64,000 bases of DNA from an uncultured Lachnospiraceae bacterium (GCA_902793995.1 CADBFP010000004.1:40461-104460); one strand, 5' to 3'; counted from the stretch's first letter, positions 9,493 through 18,774 are shown. The notes: generated from the letters alone by a model not told the origin. Numbers and translations: made by a program.

Positions 9493-10052
9493 TTCGGCTG
9501 GAACATGTTTCTAAATCTTATGAGTCCAAAAGGGTGTTTCAGGACCTGAATGCCGCATTTTCCCTGAATCAGTCTTATCTTCTGACCGGTGCCTCCGGGG
9601 CAGGGAAAACCACCCTGCTGCGGCTTTTGGCGGGGCTGGAAGAGCCGGAGAGTGGCCGCATCATCCGCCCGGAGGGTCTGCGGATCCGCCTGGTATTTCA
9701 GGAGGACCGGCTGCTGCCGGGGCTAAATGTCAGGAATAATGTGATTTTAGAAAAGGGCGGGGCGGAAAAGGCCCAGGCCCTGCTGGAAGAATTGGGTTTG
9801 GGGCCGGAGGCCGGCGCCTTGCCGGAAAGCCTCTCCGGGGGCATGAAGCGCCGGGTGGCCCTGGCCAGGGCTCTGTGCGCGTCGCCGGATGTGCTGCTTT
9901 TGGATGAGCCCTTTAACGGCCTGGATGAGGCCTGGCGGAGACGGGCGGCGGCTTTGATTTTCCGGGAAATGGCGGGGAAGTGCGTTATCTGCGCCACCCA
10001 TTATCCGGAGGAAATGACGCCTTATGCGCACGAGCGGATCGGTTTGGATTAA
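9489..10052 (+). CDS. ABC transporter ATP-binding protein, SsuB/TauB-like (short)
   Basis: A 187-aa ATPase: Walker A GASGAGKTT (about 35-43), Q-loop VFQEDRLLPG, signature LSGGMKRRVALARAL, Walker B VLLLDEPFNGLD, H-loop CATHYPEE. The consensus signature LSGGQ is LSGGM here, as often in SsuB-type proteins. At 187 residues it lacks the C-terminal tail of typical 240-aa family members but all nucleotide-binding motifs are present, so it should be functional. Its stop is 12 nt before the ammonia-lyase. Confidence 0.88.
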   Translation: MIRLEHVSKSYESKRVFQDLNAAFSLNQSYLLTGASGAGKTTLLRLLAGLEEPESGRIIRPEGLRIRLVFQEDRLLPGLNVRNNVILEKGGAEKAQALLEELGLGPEAGALPESLSGGMKRRVALARALCASPDVLLLDEPFNGLDEAWRRRAAALIFREMAGKCVICATHYPEEMTPYAHERIGLD

Positions 10053-10064
10053 GAGGAGATAAAA

Positions 10065-11243
10065 ATGACTGTACGCTATTGGATTTCGTCCCTGAGGGGA
10101 AAGGGCGCAGGGCCTGCCGGCCGGGTATCCCGGGCCAGGGCTGTGAGGTGCTTTCATGAAAGCGTTCCGGGCTATAGGAAAAGCCCCCTGGTCAGTCTGC
10201 CCGGGCTGGCTAAGCAGCTGGGAGTTCAGGGGATTTATGTGAAAGATGAATCCGGCCGCTTCGGCCTGCAGGCCTTTAAGGGCCTGGGGGGCAGCTATGC
10301 CATGTTCCGCATCCTGTGCGATAGATTCGGCCTGGATCCGGAGACGGCTTCCCTGGAGGATTTTCGGCAGCCGGAGCGGCAGGAGGCCTTATCCCGCATT
10401 CATTTTGTCACCTGTACCGACGGCAATCATGGCCGGGGGATTGCCTGGGCGGCGGGGCTTTTCGGCTGCCGGGCCCATGTGTATATGCCCTACGGCACCC
10501 AGGCGGTGCGGGCGGAGAACATCCGCCGGGCGGGGCCGGCAGAGGTCAGCATTACGGATTTAAGCTACGACGATACCGTGGCCTATGCCAGTAAGCGGGC
10601 GGCTAAAGAGGGCTGGATACTGATTCAGGATACGGCCTGGGAGGGGTATGAAGAGATTCCCGGCTGGATTGTGGAAGGCTATCTGACCCTGGCGGCGGAA
10701 GCGGTGGAGGATTTGGAGGCCTTATCCCTCCGGCCTACCCATCTGTTTTTGCAGGCGGGGGTAGGGGCCATGGCGGGCTCGGTGCTGTCCTATATGGTGG
10801 ATTATTACGGCGAAAACAAGCCGGTGACTCTCATAGTGGAGCCGGTGGTGGCGGACTGCCACTTCCGCTCCGCTCAGGCGGGGGACGGGCAGGCCCGCAG
10901 CGTGGAAGGCGCTCCCGTCACCATCATGGCGGGGCTGAATTGTGGCACCCCCTGCAGCCTCACCTGGCCTGTCATCCGGGATTATGCGGAGGGGTATCTT
11001 TCCTGCGATGATCCCGTGGCGGTAGCCGGTATGCGGGCTTATGCAGCGGGGCTTGAAGGAGACCCGAAAATCATTTCCGGAGAATCCGGCGCCGCCCCCC
11101 TGGGAGCCCTCCTGGCCCTGATGCAGGAAGAGGCGCTGGATGAGGCCCGGAAAGCCTTTAAGCTGGGGCCGGAGGCTGTGATTCTGCTCATCAATACGGA
11201 AGGGGCCACGGACCCGGAAAACTACCGGAAGATCGTGGGTTGA
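10065..11243 (+). CDS. dpaL: Diaminopropionate ammonia-lyase
   Basis: A 392-aa PLP enzyme of the tryptophan synthase beta/threonine dehydratase fold. KDESGRFGLQAFKGLGGSYA (about residues 59-78) contains the Schiff-base lysine in FKGLGGSYA, diagnostic for DpaL/YgeX. CTDGNHGRGIAWAA binds the PLP phosphate, and SGESGAAPLGALLAL is present near the C-terminus. It converts 2,3-diaminopropionate to pyruvate and two ammonia. As last gene of the transporter operon it suggests uptake and use of diaminopropionate or a related amino acid as carbon and nitrogen source. Confidence 0.92.
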   Translation: MTVRYWISSLRGKGAGPAGRVSRARAVRCFHESVPGYRKSPLVSLPGLAKQLGVQGIYVKDESGRFGLQAFKGLGGSYAMFRILCDRFGLDPETASLEDFRQPERQEALSRIHFVTCTDGNHGRGIAWAAGLFGCRAHVYMPYGTQAVRAENIRRAGPAEVSITDLSYDDTVAYASKRAAKEGWILIQDTAWEGYEEIPGWIVEGYLTLAAEAVEDLEALSLRPTHLFLQAGVGAMAGSVLSYMVDYYGENKPVTLIVEPVVADCHFRSAQAGDGQARSVEGAPVTIMAGLNCGTPCSLTWPVIRDYAEGYLSCDDPVAVAGMRAYAAGLEGDPKIISGESGAAPLGALLALMQEEALDEARKAFKLGPEAVILLINTEGATDPENYRKIVG

Positions 11244-11251
11244 AATAAAAA

Positions 11252-11322
11252 AAGTGCACCACGGGACAGGTTCCCTGGTGCACTTCTTCTAAAAGGCATC
11301 AAGGGACAGGTCCCCTGGTGCC
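11252..11322. terminator. Tandem hairpins between convergent genes
   Basis: Two consecutive stem-loops fill the 87-bp gap between dpaL (+) and the TRAP permease (-). Stem one pairs 11252-11261 with 11276-11285 (AAGTGCACCA/TGGTGCACTT) and continues inward as GGGA/TCCC. Stem two pairs 11295-11305 with 11312-11322 (GGCATCAAGGG type). Both enclose a GGGACAGG core and look like variants of one repeat. They probably terminate transcription from both sides, although T-runs are short. Confidence 0.6.
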
Positions 11323-11330
11323 TATATTTC

Positions 11331-13337
11331 TTACGCGGCTGCCGCCGGGCCGGGGCTTTCCCCGCCCCCTTTGTTGAAAACAAACTTCTGGGCCAGGATG
11401 ATTAAGGCCAGGCAGCCCAGGCCGATCAGGTCTGTGACCCAGCCGCTGTCGATCAGCAGGAAGGCTCCCGCCCCGGCGATGACCCGCAGGATGATATTCA
11501 TCTTCCCGAAGAGGTATCCTTCCACCGCGGCGGAAATCAGCAGCACCCCGGCGCAGGCCGTCACCACCACCTGGATGCCGGAGAGGAGAGTCACGCCTTC
11601 CAGCAGCAGCTGTTTGTTATACACAAACATGAAGGGGACGATAAAGCCTGCCAGGGCCAGCTTCACGGATTGCCAGCCGGTTTTCATGGGACTGCCTCCC
11701 GAAAGGCCTGCGGCCGCAAAAGAAGCCAGGGCCACCGGCGGCGTCAGGTTGGCGAACATGGCAAAGTAGAAGCAGAACATATGGGCCGCAATATCCGGCT
11801 GTCCCAGCTCCACCAGAGCCGGCGCGGCAATGGTGGCGGTAATGAGGTAGGAGGGAATGGAAGGCAGGCCCATGCCCAGAATCATGCAGGTCACCATGGT
11901 GAAGAGCAGGGTCAGGAACAGGCTCTGCTGGCCGATGCTGATGATGGAGCGGGCCACATTCAGGGCAAAGCCGGTAAGGCCGCAAACCCCTACGATAATG
12001 CCCACGCAGGCGCAGGCCATGGCCACGGAAACCGTGGATTTGGCGCCGGCCACAAAGGCATCGCCGATATCTTTAAGGCTCATACGGCTGATGGGTCTGA
12101 GCTGCGCTACCACAATGGTCACCACGATGGTCCAGAAGGCGCTCATTATTACCGTGTTGCCGCTGAAAATCAGCATGTACAGCAGGAAAACGATGGGAAT
12201 CAGCAAATGGCCCCGTTCCTTAAACACTTCCTTGACCCGGGGCAGGCGGTCCTTGGGGATGCCCAGCAGGTGGTCCTTGGTGGCCCGCATCTGCACCTGG
12301 ATGATGATGCCCAGGTAATAAATGAGGGCAGGAATCACCGCCGCTTTAATAATCACCGGATACTTCACTCCCAGGGTTTCCGCCATCACGAAGGCAGCGG
12401 CCCCCATAATGGGCGGCAGGAGCTGTCCTCCCACGGAGGCTGTCGCTTCCACGGCACCGGCGAATTCCTTGGAATAGCCGGTTTTCTTCATCAGGGGAAT
12501 GGTAAAGGCGCCGGTGGTCACTACATTGGCCACGGCGGAGCCGTTGATGGAGCCTAAAAAGCCGGAGGCCAGCACCGCCACCTTGGCGGGGCCGCCCTTG
12601 GTATGGCCGGCCAGGGCGTTGGCGATATCGTTAAAGAACTGGCCCATCCCGCATTTATTCATCACTTCGCCGAAAATGATGAACAAAACGATATAGGTGG
12701 CGGCCACCTTGATGGAGGTGCCGTATATGCCGTAAATATCCGTGGTCAGATAGGTCACTACCCGCTGCCAGGTGTAGCCCCGGTGCATGAAAATGCCGGG
12801 GAACTGCCGCCCGAAGATGGCATACAGCAGGAAAATCACGGACAGAATGGGCAGGGCCCAGCCGCTGAGCCGCCAGGAGGCGATCAGTACCAGAATAATC
12901 AAAACCGTGCCGTAAATGATATCAATGGTTTCTCCTTCAAATCCGGTGGAAATAAATACCGGATAGCGGACAAACACATAAATCGGCATGGCGATGGAGA
13001 TCACAATCATAATCCAGTCATACCAGGCAATCTTTTTCCGGCTGGATTTCTTAAAGGCCGGATACAAGGCAAAGCCCAGCATGAGAATCATGCCTACATG
13101 GATGGCATGATGCTTGATATTTACCATCTGCAAAAGGCGGATGCCGGAGGCATAGGCCAGATGGTAGAGCGTAAAGAGGAGACAAAGCACATAGACGCTG
13201 ATCCGAAGCCAGGGCTGTTCGAAGACCCGGGTGCGGGACTCCTTTTCGAATTTTTCCATGACTTCAGCGCTTTTCTCTGCCCCGATATTCGCAGCTTCTT
13301 CCGCTGTCTGGTTGATTTCTTTTGTTTTATCGGACAC
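11331..13337 (-). CDS. TRAP transporter fused permease (TAXI type, DctQM)
   Basis: A 668-aa membrane protein combining the small DctQ-like and large DctM-like subunits, with well over a dozen hydrophobic segments. The DctM signature region reads GGPAKVAVLASGFLGSINGSAVANVVTTGAFTIPLMKKTGY, followed by VGGQLLPPIMGAAAFVMAE. TAXI-TRAP systems take up dicarboxylates, glutamate or other organic acids driven by an ion gradient. Start is GTG at 13335-13337, with AGGGGGT 9 nt upstream; it overlaps the DUF1850 gene by 11 nt. It is the last gene of the leftward operon TAXI receptor, DUF1850, permease. Confidence 0.92.
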   Translation of the reverse strand: MSDKTKEINQTAEEAANIGAEKSAEVMEKFEKESRTRVFEQPWLRISVYVLCLLFTLYHLAYASGIRLLQMVNIKHHAIHVGMILMLGFALYPAFKKSSRKKIAWYDWIMIVISIAMPIYVFVRYPVFISTGFEGETIDIIYGTVLIILVLIASWRLSGWALPILSVIFLLYAIFGRQFPGIFMHRGYTWQRVVTYLTTDIYGIYGTSIKVAATYIVLFIIFGEVMNKCGMGQFFNDIANALAGHTKGGPAKVAVLASGFLGSINGSAVANVVTTGAFTIPLMKKTGYSKEFAGAVEATASVGGQLLPPIMGAAAFVMAETLGVKYPVIIKAAVIPALIYYLGIIIQVQMRATKDHLLGIPKDRLPRVKEVFKERGHLLIPIVFLLYMLIFSGNTVIMSAFWTIVVTIVVAQLRPISRMSLKDIGDAFVAGAKSTVSVAMACACVGIIVGVCGLTGFALNVARSIISIGQQSLFLTLLFTMVTCMILGMGLPSIPSYLITATIAAPALVELGQPDIAAHMFCFYFAMFANLTPPVALASFAAAGLSGGSPMKTGWQSVKLALAGFIVPFMFVYNKQLLLEGVTLLSGIQVVVTACAGVLLISAAVEGYLFGKMNIILRVIAGAGAFLLIDSGWVTDLIGLGCLALIILAQKFVFNKGGGESPGPAAAA

Positions 13338-13830
13338 CTGTGAGATACCCCCTAACTGTAATTATTTCTCCCCGTATCCTGCTGGCGTCCGGCAGGCTTC
13401 GGAAGTCAAACACCTCGGTTCCGTTCAGGCAGAGGCCTTTCATATAAGTGGCGGATGTGATCCAGCTGAAGACGGGGAAATAGCTGTTGATTTCCTCCAT
13501 CCATACCAGGCCGTCTTCCACCCGGGTGGGCACATCCATTTCCGCCGGAATGCCGGCGCCATAGCCTGCCACCGCTATGGAATCCAGATTAAAACCGCCC
13601 TCCTCGGTCACGGTATAATACTCAAACCAGGGAATATGCTCAAAGGAATGCTCGATTTCCAGCCGGAGCTTGTCGCCGGTTTGAATGGCCGTGGAGAACA
13701 CTACCTGCTCCCGCACCCGGTCGTAAAGCTGAAAGCGCCTGCCCCGGGGCACGAAAAAGCCCAGATAAAGCAGCAAAGCCAGCGCGGCGCCCAGACAAAA
13801 CAGGAGCGGGAGGGTTTTCTTTTTGTTCAT
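13327..13830 (-). CDS. DUF1850 protein
   Basis: A 167-aa protein with an N-terminal membrane anchor (about residues 7-28) and a small extracytoplasmic domain. The motif LRLEIEHSFEHIPWFEYYTV is typical of DUF1850, a family found almost only between TAXI receptors and fused TRAP permeases, exactly its position here. Function unknown; it may help assemble the receptor or permease. Coupled to the permease gene by an 11-nt overlap. Confidence 0.8.
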   Translation of the reverse strand: MNKKKTLPLLFCLGAALALLLYLGFFVPRGRRFQLYDRVREQVVFSTAIQTGDKLRLEIEHSFEHIPWFEYYTVTEEGGFNLDSIAVAGYGAGIPAEMDVPTRVEDGLVWMEEINSYFPVFSWITSATYMKGLCLNGTEVFDFRSLPDASRIRGEIITVRGYLTGVR

Positions 13831-13899
13831 AGGATAGTCAATAATGCGGGAAAGCGGGAGGAGATATTATCCTCCCGCCTTCAGAATAAAGCCTTCAGC

Positions 13900-14949
13900 T
13901 TATTTGCTGAAGCCGTGATCCTTCCAGAAGGCTTCCGCACCGGGGTGCAGAGGCAGCTGGATGTCGCTGATGCCGAAGCTTAAGTCAATGTTCTTGTCTG
14001 CGGCATTGTGGGAGGCTTTGATGGTGGAGATATTGGCGAACACGCCTTCCAGGATATCGTATACCATCTCGTTGCTCAGATCCTTGCGGACCAGCATGAT
14101 ATTGTACACGAATACGCCTTCCACATCCTCTTTGTTGTTGTAGGTGTTGGCGGGAATCACAGACTTGGCATAGTAGGGATTCTCGGAAACCAGTTTGTCA
14201 CGGCCGGCGCCGTCAATGGGCACCACCACCATGTTGTACTGGGTTCCCAGTTCCATTACCGTGGCGTTGGGCAGGCCGGAGGTGACGAACACGGCGTCGC
14301 ACTGACCGTTCTTCATGTTGTCGATGGCTTCGCCGTAGGCCAGGTAGTCGGGGGTGATGTCATTGTAGGTGATGCCGTAAGCAGCCAGGATCATCCGGGC
14401 GTTGATTTCCACGCCGGAGTTGGAGGCGCCTACGCCTACCCGCTTGCCCCGCAGATCCTCTACGGACTTGATGCCGGTGTTTTCCGTGGTGACCAGCTGC
14501 ACATAGTTGGGCCACAGACGCATTAAGGCCATCAGATCGGTGGCGGCTTCCTTGCCTTCATAGGCGCCGGTGGCGGTGTAAGCCTGCATGACGGCGTCCT
14601 GCATGGCAATGGCGATTTCGCATTCCTTCTTCAGAATATTCTGGATATTCTGACCGGTGGCATTGGTGGCTTCCGCAGAGGTCTTGTAACCGTAGTTCTG
14701 CAGAGCGGTGGCAAAGGCGCCGCCGATGGGGAAATAAATTCCCGAGGTGGGGCCGGTGCCTACGGTAATCAGTTCTTTGGCGCGCTGTTCAGCCGTAAGG
14801 CCTTTTCCGCTGGGGGCTGCCGTGGTGCCGGTGCCGCCGGAAGCGGTGGTGGCCGGTGCTGCCGTTGTGGTGGGGGTGCTGCCGCCGCCGCAGGCGGTAA
14901 GACCCAGAACCATCACTGCCGCCAGCAATAAGGCAATCAGTTTCTTCAT
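13900..14949 (-). CDS. TAXI family TRAP transporter solute receptor
   Basis: A 349-aa lipoprotein: MKKLIALLLAAVMVLGLTAC, Cys at residue 20 followed by GGG and a Thr/Ala linker. The mature part starts with the TAXI motif ELITVGTGPTSGIYFPIGGAFATALQ and later has EDLRGKRVGVGASNSGVEINARMIL. It captures the substrate outside the membrane for the fused permease downstream. The 69-bp gap to DUF1850 carries an inverted repeat around 13854-13879 (CGGGAGGA/TCCTCCCG) that may attenuate transcription so that receptor is made in excess. Confidence 0.9.
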   Translation of the reverse strand: MKKLIALLLAAVMVLGLTACGGGSTPTTTAAPATTASGGTGTTAAPSGKGLTAEQRAKELITVGTGPTSGIYFPIGGAFATALQNYGYKTSAEATNATGQNIQNILKKECEIAIAMQDAVMQAYTATGAYEGKEAATDLMALMRLWPNYVQLVTTENTGIKSVEDLRGKRVGVGASNSGVEINARMILAAYGITYNDITPDYLAYGEAIDNMKNGQCDAVFVTSGLPNATVMELGTQYNMVVVPIDGAGRDKLVSENPYYAKSVIPANTYNNKEDVEGVFVYNIMLVRKDLSNEMVYDILEGVFANISTIKASHNAADKNIDLSFGISDIQLPLHPGAEAFWKDHGFSK

Positions 14950-15007
14950 TTTTCTTCCTCCTTTTACAGGGCCCCTTCAGGCGGGGCAATCCTGTGTTAT
15001 GGAAAGT

Positions 15008-15036
15008 ATTTTAATCAATTATACCAATTCTGTCAA
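15008..15036 (-). promoter_or_regulatory. Promoter of the TAXI-TRAP operon
   Basis: On the minus strand TTGACA (15031-15036) and TAAAAT (15008-15013) are separated by exactly 17 bp, a near-consensus housekeeping promoter. The start point would be near 15001, about 50 nt upstream of the receptor ATG. Confidence 0.75.
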
Positions 15037-15084
15037 TTATATCTTCGTTTTTTTGCGCCGTGGCCGAATGAATAAAGCAGGGGA

Positions 15085-15109
15085 TAAAAAAGGCGGCCCG
15101 TAGGCCGCC
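15085..15109 (-). terminator. Terminator of the hydrogenase operon
   Basis: GGCGGCC (15092-15098) pairs with GGCCGCC (15103-15109). Reading leftward the stem is followed by a run of T (A-run at 15086-15091 on the plus strand). It lies 17 nt beyond the hydrogenase stop. Confidence 0.85.
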
Positions 15110-15125
15110 CTATCAGGATAATTTT

Positions 15126-16871
15126 TTATTTCAGTTCCGGATTTAAGGGCATCTCCCATTCGGTGATGTCCGTGTGGAGCAGGTGGTGGGACTTATGGCC
15201 CAGCGGCTTCTCCAGGAACTGCTCGTAAAGGGCCGTCACATCGCTGTTTTCGTGGGAATAGCGGATCTGGCTGTCCTTGTCCAGGTTCCAGAGCACGGTG
15301 CCCCGTGTATCCGCCAGCTCCTGGCCCTCGTGGATGGGCTGGCCGCCGCCTCCGGCGCAGCCGCCGGGACAGGCCATGATTTCCACGAAGTCGTATTCCA
15401 CCTCGCCGGCCTTCACCGCCTCCATCAGGGCCCGGGTATTCCCCAGCCCGCTGGCTACCGCCACCCGCACGGTGCCGGCGCCGGGCACTTCGAAGCTGGC
15501 TTCCTTCCAGCCCTTCATGCCCCGGACTGCCGTAAAGGCATCCGCAGGGGGATTGTTCCCCGTCACCAGATAATAAGCGCTGCGCAGAGCCGCATCCATC
15601 ACGCCGCCGGTGGCGCCGAAAATCACTGCCGCCCCGGTGCCGCTGCCCAAAGGAGAATCAAAGCTTTCTTCCTTCAGCTGCTTTACATTCACATGATAAC
15701 TCCGCAGCAGACGGGCCAGCTCCCGGGTGGTGATGACCACATCCACATCCGGATCCCCGCAGGCATCCTTCAGATTGGGCAGGGCCGCCTCGCTCTTCTT
15801 GGCGGTGCAGGGCATCACGGAAATCACCCGCATGTTGTGGGGATCCACCCCGATTTTCTCCGCAAAGAAGCTCTTGGCTACGGCGCCGAACATGGCCTGG
15901 GGCGATTTGGCGGTGGAGAGATTCTTCTGGTATTCCGGGAACTGGGACTTCACAAATCGTACCCAGCCGGGGCAGCAGGAGGTAAACATGGGCCAGCTGT
16001 ATTCATCCCGATGGGTGAAGCGTTCAATGAACTCGCTGCCTTCCTCCATAATGGTCAGATCCGCCGTGAAATTGGTATCAAATACATAATCAAAGCCCAG
16101 GGCTCTGAGGGCCGCGGCCATACGGCCCACGGTGGCTTCCTCCCGGCTAAGGCCCAGCTGCTCGGCCCAGGCTGCCCGGACGGCCGGGGCCACCTGCACC
16201 ACGGTGGTGATAGCCGGGTCCTCCAGAGCCGCCACTACCTGGGCTGTATCGTCCCGGATGGAGAGAGCGCCAACAGGACAGTGAGTGATGCACTGGCCGC
16301 AAAGAGCGCAGTCCGCTTCCTTGAAATCCCGGTTTAAGCGTACCCCCACATTGGTGCGGGAGCCGGAACCCATTACATCCCAGATCCGCAGGGTCTGGAT
16401 CTTATCGCAGACCTGGACGCAGCGCATACACTTGATGCACTTGGAGTCCTTTCGGATGAGATAATTGTCCCCGGGCCACTCGTTTTTCCGCACATCCTTG
16501 GGGTAAGGGTTGTCGATCACGCCGAATTCCGAAGCCAGATCCTGCAGCTGGCAGTTCCGGTTCCGCACACAGGTGGTACAGTCCCCGTCATGCTGGGACA
16601 GGATCAGTTTCAGATTGGTTTCCCGGGCGGTTTTGGCCCGGTGGGAATTGGTATAAACCACCATGCCGTCAAAGACCTTCTCCGTGCAGGCGGGAATCAG
16701 GCGCTCAAAGCCCTCCACCTCCACCACGCAGATCCGGCAGGCGGAGATTTCATTGATCTCCTTCAAATAGCAGAGGGTGGGAACGAAGATGCCCAGAGAG
16801 GCTGCTGCCTGCAGAATCGTATATCCTTCCGGGACGGAACCCTGCCGTCCGTCAATCGTCAGCTTTACCAT
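15126..16871 (-). CDS. [FeFe]-hydrogenase, group A (CpI-like)
   Basis: A 581-aa protein with the architecture of Clostridium pasteurianum CpI. It has an N-terminal [2Fe-2S] domain (Cys in LCYLKEINEISACRICVVEVEG), a His-type [4Fe-4S] site (HDGDCTTCVRNRNCQ), two ferredoxin clusters (CIKCMRCVQVC and CALCGQCITHCP) and the H-cluster domain. All three H-cluster motifs are intact: TSCCPGW, MPCTAKKSE and EIMACPGGCAGG, including the proton-relay cysteine of TSCCP. It reduces protons or oxidises H2 in the cytosol. Its ATG overlaps the upstream oxidoreductase by 7 nt, indicating a two-gene complex passing electrons between NAD(P)H and H2, perhaps with ferredoxin. No maturation genes (hydEFG) are in this window. 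Confidence 0.95.
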   Translation of the reverse strand: MVKLTIDGRQGSVPEGYTILQAAASLGIFVPTLCYLKEINEISACRICVVEVEGFERLIPACTEKVFDGMVVYTNSHRAKTARETNLKLILSQHDGDCTTCVRNRNCQLQDLASEFGVIDNPYPKDVRKNEWPGDNYLIRKDSKCIKCMRCVQVCDKIQTLRIWDVMGSGSRTNVGVRLNRDFKEADCALCGQCITHCPVGALSIRDDTAQVVAALEDPAITTVVQVAPAVRAAWAEQLGLSREEATVGRMAAALRALGFDYVFDTNFTADLTIMEEGSEFIERFTHRDEYSWPMFTSCCPGWVRFVKSQFPEYQKNLSTAKSPQAMFGAVAKSFFAEKIGVDPHNMRVISVMPCTAKKSEAALPNLKDACGDPDVDVVITTRELARLLRSYHVNVKQLKEESFDSPLGSGTGAAVIFGATGGVMDAALRSAYYLVTGNNPPADAFTAVRGMKGWKEASFEVPGAGTVRVAVASGLGNTRALMEAVKAGEVEYDFVEIMACPGGCAGGGGQPIHEGQELADTRGTVLWNLDKDSQIRYSHENSDVTALYEQFLEKPLGHKSHHLLHTDITEWEMPLNPELK

Positions 16872-18697
16872 TTCGTCTCTCTCCCTCCTCTAAAGTTGCC
16901 GAAGCCGAAGTAATCGCAGTGCAGGCAGCGGGAAGATTCCAGATTCGCCTGCATGCAGGTCATTTCGTGCTCGATGGCGTCAAAGTCGTGCTTGCGTTCA
17001 TTAGCTTCCCGCTCCGTCAAGTTGATGCGGCCCCGCTGCACCACGCTGTTGATCTTGGGATCCGGCAGAATCACATCTGCGGAAATCTCGTGGTTGAAGC
17101 CCAGGAACTCGTCAATATTGGCGGCAGCCACCTTGCCGGCGGCAATGGCCCGGATAGCGGTGGCGGGCCCGGTGACGCAGTCCCCGCCGGCGAAAATCTT
17201 CTCATCGCCTACATGGGCGTCGTCTCCTGCCATCAGGTTGCCCCGCTTGACGGTGATGCCGGATTCTTCGAAATGCCGGGATTCAATGCCCTGGCCGATG
17301 GCCATCACAATCAGATCCGCCGGTACCCGGATTTCTCCCGCATCGGAATTTACGGGAGAAGGACGGCCGCCCTTATCGTAGGCGCCGGAAACCTGGGGCT
17401 TCACCCACAGGGCCACGGCGTTGCCTTCTTCGTCCGCTTCGATGCGCACGGGGGCCATCATGGTCAAAAGCTCCACGCCTTCCGCCAGAGCGCCTTCCAC
17501 TTCCTCCGGCAGGGCGGTCATATCCGCCTGGCGGCGCCGGTACACGCAGGTCACCTTTTCGGCCCCCAAACGCACGGCGGAACGGTTCACATCCATGGCC
17601 ACATTGCCGCCGCCGATCACCACTACCTTCTTGCCGCTGAAATCAGGCATTTCGTAATCTCCGATGCCCCGCAGCATTTCCACGGCGCTGGTGACCCGCC
17701 CCGCATCTTCCCCGGGGATGCCCGCCTTCCGGTCCGTATGGGCACCGATGGCAATGTAAATGGCGTCATAATCCGCTTTCAGCTGTTCCATGGTGATATC
17801 CTTGCCGATATCCACCTCGGTCTTGGCTTCCACGCCGGTGGAGAGGATGGACTTGATTTCCCGGTCCAGCTCTTCCCGGGGGAAACGGTAGCTGGGAATG
17901 CCGTAGCGCAGCATGCCCCCCAGCTGCTTTCTCTTTTCAAATACGGTGGCCTGGTGGCCCATCAGCTGCAGATAATACGCCGCGGAAAGGCCGCTGGGGC
18001 CGCCGCCGATCACCGCCACCTTCTTGCCCGTATGGGTGGCGCAAAGGGGCTGAGGCACATCCCCGGCCTGATTCACCGCAAATTTCTTTAAGCCCCGGAT
18101 ATTGATGGGATCGTCCACCATGCTTCGGCGGCAGCGGCTCTCGCAGGGATGCTCGCAAATATAGGCGCAGGCCGTAGGGAAAGGATTGTCCTTGCGGATC
18201 AGCCGCACCGCATCCGCCGGACGGCCGTGGGCAATCAGGGAAATGTAGCCGGGTACATCCACTCCTGCCGGGCAAAGCGTGATGCAAGGCACGGAATTGC
18301 GGTGGGAGGCCAGGCATTGATGATGCTGGATATGGGCCCTGAAATCGTCTTCAAAGCCGGCCATGCCGTTTAGAACCAGCTGGGCGGCATTAAAGCCGAT
18401 GGCGCAGTCTGCGCTGTCCGCAATGTTTTGGGCGGTGGCCCGGATCTGCTCTAAGGCATCCGGCGCCGCTTCCCCGTCCAGCACCTGAGTCAGGAGGGCG
18501 GAGAGTTTGCCGAGACCGATGCGGCAGGGGGTGCATTTGCCGCAGGATTGGGCATGGCACAGATTCAGGAAACTAAGGGTCACATCAATGGGGCAGAGCC
18601 CGGAAGGGCTTGCGGCAATGCGCCGTTCCATTCCCGCATACATGCTGTCCACTAATTCCTGAGCCTGGCTTTTCGTTCTGATACTGAGTCTGCTCAT
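16865..18697 (-). CDS. NuoF-type FeS fragment fused to GltD/NfnL-like NAD(P)H oxidoreductase
   Basis: A 610-aa protein starting at ATG 18697, with GGAG 5 nt upstream. Residues about 1-130 match only the C-terminal iron-sulfur part of NuoF/HydB (SCGKCTPCRIGLGKL); the NADH- and FMN-binding part of NuoF is absent. Then follow the GltD cysteine region (CPAGVDVPGY, CAYICEHPCESRCRR) and two Rossmann folds with FAD site GGGPSGLSAAYYLQ and NAD(P) site GGGNVAMD. It should feed electrons from NAD(P)H through FAD and FeS clusters to the hydrogenase encoded immediately downstream. Similar GltD-like modules occur in bifurcating hydrogenases; bifurcation here is inference. Confidence 0.85.
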   Translation of the reverse strand: MSRLSIRTKSQAQELVDSMYAGMERRIAASPSGLCPIDVTLSFLNLCHAQSCGKCTPCRIGLGKLSALLTQVLDGEAAPDALEQIRATAQNIADSADCAIGFNAAQLVLNGMAGFEDDFRAHIQHHQCLASHRNSVPCITLCPAGVDVPGYISLIAHGRPADAVRLIRKDNPFPTACAYICEHPCESRCRRSMVDDPINIRGLKKFAVNQAGDVPQPLCATHTGKKVAVIGGGPSGLSAAYYLQLMGHQATVFEKRKQLGGMLRYGIPSYRFPREELDREIKSILSTGVEAKTEVDIGKDITMEQLKADYDAIYIAIGAHTDRKAGIPGEDAGRVTSAVEMLRGIGDYEMPDFSGKKVVVIGGGNVAMDVNRSAVRLGAEKVTCVYRRRQADMTALPEEVEGALAEGVELLTMMAPVRIEADEEGNAVALWVKPQVSGAYDKGGRPSPVNSDAGEIRVPADLIVMAIGQGIESRHFEESGITVKRGNLMAGDDAHVGDEKIFAGGDCVTGPATAIRAIAAGKVAAANIDEFLGFNHEISADVILPDPKINSVVQRGRINLTEREANERKHDFDAIEHEMTCMQANLESSRCLHCDYFGFGNFRGGRETKW

Positions 18698-18774
18698 AGT
18701 GTCTCCTTGAGATGATTGGGCGGCGGGAAACCGCCTGATTTTTGCTGCCGTAACGCACAAGATTCTTCGTTTAT

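Noticed and set aside
11252-11322. Insertion sequence ends
   Set aside because: The two hairpins lack a transposase between them and lie between convergent genes, where terminators are expected.
16919-18091. 390-codon open frame on the plus strand opposite the GltD-like gene
   Set aside because: It is antisense to a clearly conserved protein, has no ribosome binding site, and its composition (His, Gly, Pro, Arg rich) is that of a shadow frame in GC-rich DNA.
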